A DNA stretch of 11,552 nucleotides from BMS3Bbin07 sp036244995 (GTDB lineage: Bacteria > Nitrospirota > Thermodesulfovibrionia > Thermodesulfovibrionales > JdFR-85): positions 1-11,552 of the forward strand of contig BTTF01000066.1 in the NCBI GenBank assembly GCA_036244995.1, read 5' to 3'. The translations under genes were made by a program, and so were the position numbers. Positions 6,875-11,552 of this stretch are shown here, piece after piece (position 1 is the first letter of the stretch; each line of letters starts with the position of its first letter). The notes under the pieces are model-generated. The model worked only from the letters and a program-made list of their open reading frames with translations. It had not been told where the DNA came from and searched no databases.

Positions 6875-7384
6875 ATGTCAGTGCTTGAAATAAAGAAATA
6901 CCCGGCCCCGGTATTAAAAAAGAAGGCCCTTTCTGTAGAGAATATAAACGGGGAATTGCAGGAACTTATTGACGATATGATAGATACCATGCATGATGCC
7001 CCCGGCATTGGCCTGGCTGCACCCCAGGTTGGTGAGTCCAGGAGGGTTATAGTTGTGCATGTAAATCTGAAGGAGGAAGCACACCCGCTGATAGTCCTTA
7101 TAAATCCTGAAATAGTTCAGGTTGACGGCAAGGTCGTTTCAGAGGAAGGCTGTCTGAGTGTTCCGGGTTATGTGTCAAATATTGAGAGGGCCGGGCTGGT
7201 GCTTGTAAGGGGTCTTGACAGGGAAGGCAGACCAGTGGAGGTTGAGGCGGAAGATTTGCTGGCAAGGGCGCTTCAGCATGAGATAGACCATCTTGACGGG
7301 ATTCTTTTTGTTGACAGGATGAGCCCCATCAAGAGGGAATTTTTCAGGAAACGCTATCTTAGAAAGATGAAGAAGACAGCCTGA
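6875..7384 (+). CDS. def: Peptide deformylase
   Basis: Removes the N-formyl group from nascent proteins at the ribosome exit; a metal-dependent (Fe2+ or Zn2+) hydrolase. The 169-aa product has all three family motifs: GIGLAAPQVG at 44-53, EGCLS at 91-95 with metal ligand Cys93, and HEIDH at 135-139 with ligands His135 and His139 and catalytic Glu136. Length matches E. coli Def (169 aa). The ATG at 6875 fits the usual MxVLEI opening. There is no ribosome binding site: the 12 nt upstream are filled by TATAATAAAAC, so this may be read from a leaderless transcript. It is followed by fmt, its pathway partner, but a 196-nt gap holding a palindromic repeat lies between them, whereas the pair is often nearly contiguous in other bacteria. 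Confidence 0.97.
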   Translation: MSVLEIKKYPAPVLKKKALSVENINGELQELIDDMIDTMHDAPGIGLAAPQVGESRRVIVVHVNLKEEAHPLIVLINPEIVQVDGKVVSEEGCLSVPGYVSNIERAGLVLVRGLDREGRPVEVEAEDLLARALQHEIDHLDGILFVDRMSPIKREFFRKRYLRKMKKTA

Positions 7385-7407
7385 ATTATTCCTGTAGAGG
7401 AAAATCT

Positions 7408-7534
7408 ATCCGCAGATTTCACAGATTACGCAGATATTAAAACTCAGAAAAGAACCATCCTCTGAGATTTGTCATTAGAAGCCTGTTATTTATTGTCATT
7501 CTTGCAATCTGTGTAATCTGTGAAATTTGCGGAT
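7408..7534. repeat. Palindromic repeat element with 9-nt periodic arms
   Basis: Two 28-nt arms, 7408-7435 and 7507-7534, are inverted copies with only two differences. Both differences would be G-U pairs in RNA, so the transcript could fold fully along the arms. Each arm is built from 9-nt units of the type CGCAGATTT and CACAGATTA. The 71-nt interior holds a second inverted repeat (CTCAGA at 7443-7448, TCTGAG at 7461-7466) and a direct repeat TTGTCATT (7469-7476, 7493-7500). AAAAT occurs just outside each end (7401-7405, 7536-7540), a possible but weak target duplication. There is no T-run after the right arm, so it is not a classic intrinsic terminator. It fills most of the 196-nt def-fmt gap; no ORF or recognisable RNA is otherwise present there. 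It looks like a REP- or MITE-type dispersed element. Confidence 0.7.
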
Positions 7535-7580
7535 TAAAATAGTCAAACAAACAATGTGGATTAAATAAATTGAACCCGGT

Positions 7581-8522
7581 ATGGCGATAATCTTCTTTGG
7601 CACTCCATTATTTGCAGTTCCTGCACTTGAAAAGCTGATATCTTCAGGGGAAGATGTTGTGCTCGTTGTGACACAGCCTGACAGGGTTGGCGGGAGAGGT
7701 CACAGGATTATCCCTCCTCCGGTAAAGATCGTAGCTGAGAGGGAAGGGCTTGCAGTTGCTCAGCCTGAGAGCGTAAGATCCGAGGAGTTCATAAGCAGGT
7801 TAAAGGCTCTGAATCCGGAGTTTATTGTAGTGGTGGCTTACGGCAGGATACTTCCGAAAGGTGTGCTTCAGATTCCCCTGAGAGGCTGCATCAATGTCCA
7901 TGCCTCGTTATTGCCCGGATACAGGGGGGCAGCGCCGATCCAGTGGGCTATTATCAGCGGAGACAAAAAGACCGGTATTACTACAATGTTGATGGATGAA
8001 GGGCTTGACACAGGGGATATACTCCTTCAGAGAGAGGTGGATATAAGGGAAGAGGACAATGCCCGGACACTCTCGGAAAGACTCTCTGTAGTGGGAGCAG
8101 AACTCCTTGTTGAAACACTGAGTGGATTGCGGGCCGGCAAGCTAAAGCCCCGTCCACAGCAAGGCGAACCGGGTTATGCGCCGATTCTGAAGAAAAATGA
8201 CGGACTGATTGACTGGTCATTATCAGCCAGGATGATCTTTAACAGGGTAAGGGGTCTCTATCCATGGCCGTGTGCATATACGTATTACAGAAAAAAAATG
8301 CTTAAACTGCTTAAGGTAGAGGCAATAGAGGGACACGGACAACCGGGAGAGGTTGTTCATAAGGGTAGGGGGGATTTGATAGTTGCTACCCCTGAGGGCC
8401 TTATAAAAATACTCGAGGTTCAGATGGAAGGCAAAAAACCCATGGGTATAAAAGCCTTTCTGCAGGGCACTGGAAGAGATATCAGAAAGGGAGACAGGTT
8501 TGGCGGGCTACAGGATAATTAG
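7581..8522 (+). CDS. fmt: Methionyl-tRNA formyltransferase
   Basis: Transfers the formyl group from 10-formyltetrahydrofolate to Met-tRNAfMet, preparing the initiator tRNA. The 313-aa product has the N-terminal formyltransferase domain (about 1-180) opening IIFFGTPLFAVPAL. The catalytic triad is visible as Asn105 and His107 (INVHASLLPGYRGAAP) and Asp143 (GLDTGD). The GRGHRIIPPPVK loop at 38-49 corresponds to the tRNA-recognition insert. The C-terminal OB-fold domain begins near 205 (LIDWSLSARMIFNRVRGLYPWPCA). Length is normal (E. coli 315 aa). The ATG at 7581 gives the canonical N-terminus, although no strong ribosome binding site precedes it. Its last 23 nt overlap the start of the DUF116 gene. 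It works as a pair with def upstream. Confidence 0.97.
   Translation: MAIIFFGTPLFAVPALEKLISSGEDVVLVVTQPDRVGGRGHRIIPPPVKIVAEREGLAVAQPESVRSEEFISRLKALNPEFIVVVAYGRILPKGVLQIPLRGCINVHASLLPGYRGAAPIQWAIISGDKKTGITTMLMDEGLDTGDILLQREVDIREEDNARTLSERLSVVGAELLVETLSGLRAGKLKPRPQQGEPGYAPILKKNDGLIDWSLSARMIFNRVRGLYPWPCAYTYYRKKMLKLLKVEAIEGHGQPGEVVHKGRGDLIVATPEGLIKILEVQMEGKKPMGIKAFLQGTGRDIRKGDRFGGLQDN
8487..8493 (+). promoter_or_regulatory. Ribosome binding site deciding the DUF116 TTG start
   Basis: AAGGGAG, inside the end of fmt, lies 6 nt before the TTG at 8500. It supports this unusual start over the in-frame ATG at 8557, and it implies translational coupling to fmt. Confidence 0.55.
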
Positions 8523-9024
8523 AGGTTTTGTACTCAAAGTGCTTTATCCCATCTTTATGTTGCTGTCTGCGTTCAGGAAGGACAAAAAGGAAGCCCTGCA
8601 GCGGCTGATTATCAATATGAACAACAGCCTTGTAATCAGGGAACGGCACAAGACAAAGAAGATACTTCTGCTCCTTCCTCATTGCATCCAGGTAGACAAG
8701 TGCGAGATCAGACTGACCCATAACATATATAACTGCAAGAGATGCGGAAAGTGTGAAATTAAAGACCTTATTGAGCTGGCTGATGATTTCGGACTGACCC
8801 TCTTTGTTGCTACTGGTGGAACACTTGCAAGGAGGATCGTAATGGATGCAAAGCCGGAGGCAATAGTTGCCGTTGCCTGTGAGAGAGACCTTTCGAGCGG
8901 CATTGTTGATACCTACCCAATGCCTGTGCTTGCAATCTCAAACGAGAGACCTTTTGGTCCCTGTTATAATACACAGGTGAGCATTGAAAAGGTTATAGAT
9001 GCCATAAAGACTTTCTGCTCATAA
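8500..9024 (+). CDS. DUF116 family cysteine-rich protein
   Basis: A 174-aa protein of the DUF116 family, whose function I do not know. The N-terminal 25 residues are hydrophobic and basic (RGFVLKVLYPIFMLLSAF), which may be a membrane anchor or amphipathic segment. The conserved region begins near 52 with ILLLLPHC (Cys62) and Cys68. It continues with a C-x2-C-x2-C cluster (Cys79, 82, 85), then VATGGTLARRIV at 103-114, AVACERDL (Cys127) and the NERPFGPCYNT block (Cys155). So many conserved cysteines suggest a bound metal or Fe-S cluster, and the ATGGT loop and alternating strands suggest a small alpha/beta fold; both are inferences. The start is a TTG, supported by AAGGGAG 6 nt upstream; ATG at 8557 is an alternative that would delete the hydrophobic segment. 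It overlaps fmt by 23 nt in another frame, pointing to coupled expression with initiator-tRNA formylation. From memory, DUF116 is found near fmt in other anaerobes too. Confidence 0.8.
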   Translation: MAGYRIIRGFVLKVLYPIFMLLSAFRKDKKEALQRLIINMNNSLVIRERHKTKKILLLLPHCIQVDKCEIRLTHNIYNCKRCGKCEIKDLIELADDFGLTLFVATGGTLARRIVMDAKPEAIVAVACERDLSSGIVDTYPMPVLAISNERPFGPCYNTQVSIEKVIDAIKTFCS

Positions 9025-9033
9025 GCCTGGTTG

Positions 9034-9042
9034 TGATATAAT
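9034..9042 (+). promoter_or_regulatory. Extended -10 promoter candidate for the OsmC-permease genes
   Basis: TGATATAAT is a perfect extended -10 in the 71-nt gap after DUF116. The -35 region lies within the end of DUF116 and is weak (TTCTGC at 9013-9018, 18-nt spacer). Transcription would start near 9049, leaving a leader of about 47 nt before the ATG at 9096. The -10 is framed by an inverted pair, GCCTG at 9025-9029 and CAGGC at 9044-9048, which might be an operator or may be chance. Confidence 0.5.
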
Positions 9043-9084
9043 TCAGGCAATGAAGAGTTGAAGGGCTGGAGTATTTGATCCTTT

Positions 9085-9090
9085 AGGAGG
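9085..9090 (+). promoter_or_regulatory. Ribosome binding site deciding the OsmC start
   Basis: AGGAGG lies 5 nt before the ATG at 9096. The alternative GTG at 9090 overlaps this site and so cannot use it, which makes the 138-aa form the likely product. Confidence 0.8.
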
Positions 9091-9095
9091 TGGAG

Positions 9096-9512
9096 ATGGA
9101 AGCAACAATAAAATACGTTGATGGACTCAGATTTGTTGCAGAGGGCCTTACAGGGCACTCTGTTGTTATGGATGGCGATCCCCGGTTTGGTGGCGAGGAT
9201 TCCGCCCCAAGACCGACAGAGTTTGTCCTTATGGGGCTTGGTGGTTGCACGGGCATGGATGTTATTTCTATTCTCAGGAAAAAGAGGCAGGAAGTTACAG
9301 GATTTGAGATAGAGGTCCAGGGCAAAAGGGCGGATGCACATCCGAAAAAGTTTACGGATATAAATCTGCATTACACTGTGCGGGGTAAAAATATCTCTGA
9401 GGATGCAGTTAAAAAGGCTGTAGATTTATCCATGGAGAGGTATTGTTCGGTAAAGGCAACACTTGAAGGTGTGGCAAGGATTACATATTCCTACAAGGTG
9501 ATACAGGAGTAG
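9096..9512 (+). CDS. OsmC/Ohr-family protein (YhfA-like)
   Basis: A 138-aa cytoplasmic protein of the OsmC superfamily. Characterised members are thiol peroxidases that reduce organic hydroperoxides using two cysteines. The start at ATG 9096 is set by AGGAGG 5 nt upstream. Both family cysteines are present: Cys51 in GLGGCTGMDV at the head of the long central helix, and Cys117 in ERYCSVKATL. The SAPRPTEFVLMGLGGC approach and the DINLHYTV strand are also typical. The motif spacing and short length fit the YhfA-like branch, whose role is less clear than that of Ohr or OsmC proper. It begins a new transcription unit behind a predicted promoter and lies 17 nt upstream of the first permease gene. 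Co-transcription with a transporter is likely; a functional link is not evident from the sequence. Family is secure, peroxidase activity is inferred. Confidence 0.88.
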   Translation: MEATIKYVDGLRFVAEGLTGHSVVMDGDPRFGGEDSAPRPTEFVLMGLGGCTGMDVISILRKKRQEVTGFEIEVQGKRADAHPKKFTDINLHYTVRGKNISEDAVKKAVDLSMERYCSVKATLEGVARITYSYKVIQE

Positions 9513-9529
9513 AGATTCCGAATCAGAGT

Positions 9530-10504
9530 ATGTTTTTTTACCTCGGTAAACGTATAACAGAGATATTTATCACGCTGATAGGGATAACCCTCCTGTCATT
9601 CTTTATAATTCACCTTGCGCCGGGTAAGCCTACAGATGTGTTGACCGACCTGAATCCCAAGATAACACCTGAGGCAAGGGAGCGGCTTGAGAAGTACTAT
9701 GGCCTTGACAAGCCCATAATCGTACAATATTTTTTATGGGCAAAGAGGGTTGTAAAGCTGGACTTTGGAGATTCCTTCTCCACTGACAGACGCCCGGTAT
9801 GGGAAAAGATAAAGGAACGGATTCCTGTTACCATATCCATAAACCTTCTCAGTATGCTGCTGATATTCATGATAGCCATACCTGTCGGCATCTCTTCGGC
9901 AACGCATCAGTACTCGCTGTATGACAAGATAACTACGGTGGGTGTCTTTCTTGGATTTGCAATGCCGGCTTTCTGGCTTGGCATACTGCTGATGATGCTC
10001 TTCGGGGTATATCTGCAATGGCTGCCCATATCCGGCCTTAAGTCCATGAACTACGAAACCCTTTCTGCCGGAGGCAAGGTTCTTGATCTTGCAAAACACC
10101 TTGCCCTGCCGGTTTTTGTATCTGCGTTAGGCGGTATTGCCGGGATATCCAGATACATGCGCAGCAGTATGCTTGAGGTTATCAGGCAGGACTACATTAT
10201 TACGGCAAGGGCAAAGGGGTTGCCGGAAAGCAAGGTTATCTACAGACACGCCTTAAGAAACGCACTTCTTCCCATCATTACCCTGCTCGGTTTATCTGTC
10301 CCGGGATTGATAGGAGGGAGCGTAATATTTGAACAGATATTCAGTATTCCGGGTATGGGCCAGCTGTTCTGGATGTCGGTAATGCAGAGGGATTATCCTC
10401 TGATAATGGGACTTCTCACCATTGGTGCCATTCTTACACTGATCGGCAACATGCTTGCCGACCTCTGTTATGCGGTAGTTGATCCAAGGATAAGGAGGAG
10501 ATAG
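9530..10504 (+). CDS. ABC importer permease, DppB/OppB/NikB type
   Basis: A 324-aa inner-membrane permease of the peptide/nickel ABC importer family. Residues 1-30 are the first membrane segment in the classic form (KRITEIFITLIGITLLSFFIIHL). A periplasmic stretch follows with YGLDKPIIVQYFLW (57-70) and LDFGDSF (77-83). About five further membrane segments lie near 100-122, 135-161, 190-210, 245-267 and 290-312. The cytoplasmic EAA loop that contacts the ATPase is at about 226-246 (ARAKGLPESKV, then YRHALRNAL). Length is normal for the family. The ATG at 9530 has no obvious ribosome binding site nearby (the nearest GGAG is about 20 nt away), so it may depend on coupling to the OsmC gene 17 nt upstream. 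It pairs with the next gene as the two halves of one channel. Substrate cannot be told from sequence: oligopeptide, dipeptide and nickel are all possible. Confidence 0.93.
   Translation: MFFYLGKRITEIFITLIGITLLSFFIIHLAPGKPTDVLTDLNPKITPEARERLEKYYGLDKPIIVQYFLWAKRVVKLDFGDSFSTDRRPVWEKIKERIPVTISINLLSMLLIFMIAIPVGISSATHQYSLYDKITTVGVFLGFAMPAFWLGILLMMLFGVYLQWLPISGLKSMNYETLSAGGKVLDLAKHLALPVFVSALGGIAGISRYMRSSMLEVIRQDYIITARAKGLPESKVIYRHALRNALLPIITLLGLSVPGLIGGSVIFEQIFSIPGMGQLFWMSVMQRDYPLIMGLLTIGAILTLIGNMLADLCYAVVDPRIRRR
10492..10500 (+). promoter_or_regulatory. Ribosome binding site deciding the second permease TTG start
   Basis: AAGGAGGAG at the end of the first permease gene lies 7 nt before the TTG at 10508. 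No ATG occurs near the expected N-terminus, so this strong site supports the TTG start. Confidence 0.75.
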
Positions 10505-10507
10505 GAA

Positions 10508-11347
10508 TTGAGCGGTATCTTCTATGAGAGGTTCGGTCATAATAAACTGGCCGTGGCAGGTAGTGTGCTTGTGGCCCTGCTGTTTTTTACGGCACTGCTT
10601 GCACCTGTAATCTCCCCCTATAAACCGGATTATATTGACAGATACCACGTTCTTGAACCACCGGGCAGGCTTCATCCACTCGGCACTGACGATATAGGAA
10701 GGGATGTGATGAGCAGGATGATTTATGGTTCAAGGGTTTCATTGTCAGTCGGTTTTGTGGCTGTGGGTATTGCAACATTTATTGGAATGATAATGGGCGC
10801 AGTTGCCGGTTACTATGGGGGCATAGCGGACAGATTAATCATGAGGTTTGTGGATGTGATGCTGTCAATACCGTCATTTTTCTTCATTCTTGCCGTGATA
10901 GCCTTTGTTGGTCCCAGCATATGGAATATTATGATCATCATAGGGATAACCTCATGGATGGGGGTGGCCAGGCTTGTAAGGGCGGAGTTTCTTACCCTGA
11001 AGTCAAGGGAGTACATCCTTGCTGCAAGGGCGATAGGTGCATCGGACATGAGAATAATACTCAGGCATATGCTGCCAAACAGTCTTGCCCCGGTAATAAT
11101 ATCGGCAGTGCTTGGTGTTGCATCGGCAGTGCTCCTTGAGTCATCATTGAGTTTTCTCGGCCTCGGAGTTCAGCCGCCAATGCCGAGCTGGGGAAACATT
11201 CTTACAGCCGGCAAGGCCAATATCGAGATTGCATGGTGGCTTTCCGTCTTCCCCGGGGTGGCCATACTGATTACAGTGCTTTCCTATAACCTCCTTGGTG
11301 AGGGATTGAGAGATGCCCTGGATCCAAGGTTGTGGGAAAGACGATGA
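10508..11347 (+). CDS. ABC importer permease, DppC/OppC/NikC type
   Basis: A 279-aa inner-membrane permease, partner of the DppB-like protein 3 nt upstream. The N-terminus has a short cytoplasmic piece (ERFGHNKLA) and the first membrane segment at about 14-35. The typical DppC signature HPLGTDDIGRDVMSRMIYGSR follows at about 56-76. Further membrane segments lie around 78-101, 124-150, 195-212 and 242-263. The EAA loop is at about 172-196 (AARAIGASDMRII, then RHMLPN), followed by ESSLSFLGLGVQPPMPSWG at 211-229 and the closing ALDPRLWERR. Start is TTG at 10508 with AAGGAGGAG 7 nt upstream. The stop overlaps the ATG of a broken HAD gene (ATGA). In this family the binding protein and the D and F ATPases usually sit alongside. 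None is visible in the roughly 200 nt that follow, so the rest of the transporter must be elsewhere or beyond the window. Confidence 0.93.
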   Translation: MSGIFYERFGHNKLAVAGSVLVALLFFTALLAPVISPYKPDYIDRYHVLEPPGRLHPLGTDDIGRDVMSRMIYGSRVSLSVGFVAVGIATFIGMIMGAVAGYYGGIADRLIMRFVDVMLSIPSFFFILAVIAFVGPSIWNIMIIIGITSWMGVARLVRAEFLTLKSREYILAARAIGASDMRIILRHMLPNSLAPVIISAVLGVASAVLLESSLSFLGLGVQPPMPSWGNILTAGKANIEIAWWLSVFPGVAILITVLSYNLLGEGLRDALDPRLWERR

Positions 11348-11526
11348 GCAATAAACTCCTTCTCTTTGATATTGACGAAACCCTGATCAATACGGGACAG
11401 GGTCTTTCTCAATCTCCTTGGCATCAGGGTGGCCGGCAAAACCAGATAGTCAGGGAATGCATGCGGGTCCACGGGATACCCGACAGTATTGGTGAGATAG
11501 ATAAGGTGTTACAAAGCAGCAAGTGA
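11344..11526 (+). pseudogene. Decayed HAD-superfamily phosphatase gene
   Basis: An ATG overlapping the permease stop opens a frame that begins MSNKLLLFDIDETLINTG, a clear HAD motif I (Asp9, Asp11, Thr13). After that the frame stops looking like a HAD protein. The shifted frame at 11405-11443 reads FLNLLGIRVAGKT, like the segment before the AGKTD motif of phosphoglycolate-phosphatase-type HADs. From 11443 the original frame resumes with QIVRECMRVHGIPDSIGEIDKVLQ, like the helix that follows AGKTD, and then ends at TGA (11524-11526). The pieces are in the right order but closer together than normal, with parts missing between them. Downstream codons still look weakly related (TANITEKD) up to the window edge. 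I read this as a gene that has suffered several small deletions, or as poor sequence at a contig end. Even the open frame would give only a 60-aa peptide lacking HAD motifs II-IV. Confidence 0.6.
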
Positions 11527-11552
11527 ACGGCTAACATAACGGAAAAGGATTC

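Noticed and set aside
6481..6888. 135-codon plus-strand open frame leading towards def
   Set aside because: It is antisense to the N-terminal half of trmFO, has no protein-like motifs and overlaps the def start in another frame.
7408..7534. Intrinsic terminator for def
   Set aside because: The stem is strong but very long, with a 71-nt interior and no T-run after the right arm.
8964..9371. 135-codon minus-strand open frame across the OsmC gene
   Set aside because: It lies opposite a clear OsmC gene with a strong ribosome binding site, and its translation shows no family features.
9734..10675. Long minus-strand open frames opposite the two permeases (9734-10099, 10292-10675)
   Set aside because: They are antisense to well-supported membrane proteins; their His-, Tyr- and Lys-rich translations are what reversed hydrophobic codons give.
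11284..11472. Minus-strand open frame opposite the HAD remnant, with rather natural codon use
   Set aside because: It extends antisense into the conserved end of the DppC-like gene, and a stop lies just upstream of its GTG. The plus-strand HAD segments explain the region better.

Overview
The window reads as a compact, moderate-GC bacterial chromosome segment from a Gram-negative, probably anaerobic lineage. The gene set suggests something like Nitrospirota (Thermodesulfovibrionia-type) or a neighbouring deep-branching phylum. This rests on protein flavour (TrmFO rather than TrmA-type methylation, HslVU, an FmdE-family protein, DUF116, RlpA with a SPOR domain) and on frequent GTG/TTG starts. 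It is inference, not a computed placement.

Left half, minus strand (about 6791 down to 5). One gene train, in transcription order: trmFO (folate-dependent tRNA m5U54 methylation), xerC (chromosome dimer resolution), hslV and hslU (two-component protease), rlpA (septal peptidoglycan lipoprotein), an fmdE-family zinc-ribbon protein, then, after a short repeat-bearing gap, a THUMP-domain RNA methyltransferase of the RlmL type. The core order trmFO-xerC-hslV-hslU matches the gid-codV-clpQ-clpY order known from Bacillus subtilis. Junctions are tight: TGA directly against ATG, a 23-nt overlap, an 11-nt gap and a TAATG overlap. An extended -10 sequence just upstream of the hslV leader suggests that hslVU-rlpA-fmdE also has its own promoter.

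Right half, plus strand (6875 to the end). def (peptide deformylase) is divergent from trmFO and has a TATAAT so close to its ATG that a leaderless transcript is likely. A roughly 127-nt imperfect palindrome built from 9-nt CRCAGA-type units separates def from fmt (methionyl-tRNA formyltransferase). fmt overlaps a cysteine-rich DUF116 gene. A second extended -10 promoter then precedes an OsmC-family gene and two inner-membrane permeases of a peptide/nickel-type ABC importer (DppB/DppC-like). No binding protein or ATPase gene is visible. A HAD-phosphatase gene overlaps the second permease but is visibly broken: its recognisable segments lie in two reading frames and are followed by a stop.

Most of the window is housekeeping: translation start and tRNA/rRNA modification, proteolysis, division and transport. 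I found no CRISPR array, phage module, toxin-antitoxin pair, rRNA or tRNA, and no clear case for a new system. The points most worth a second look are the period-9 palindromic repeat family, the translational coupling of DUF116 to fmt and of the FmdE-family gene to rlpA, the leaderless def candidate, and the decayed HAD gene.
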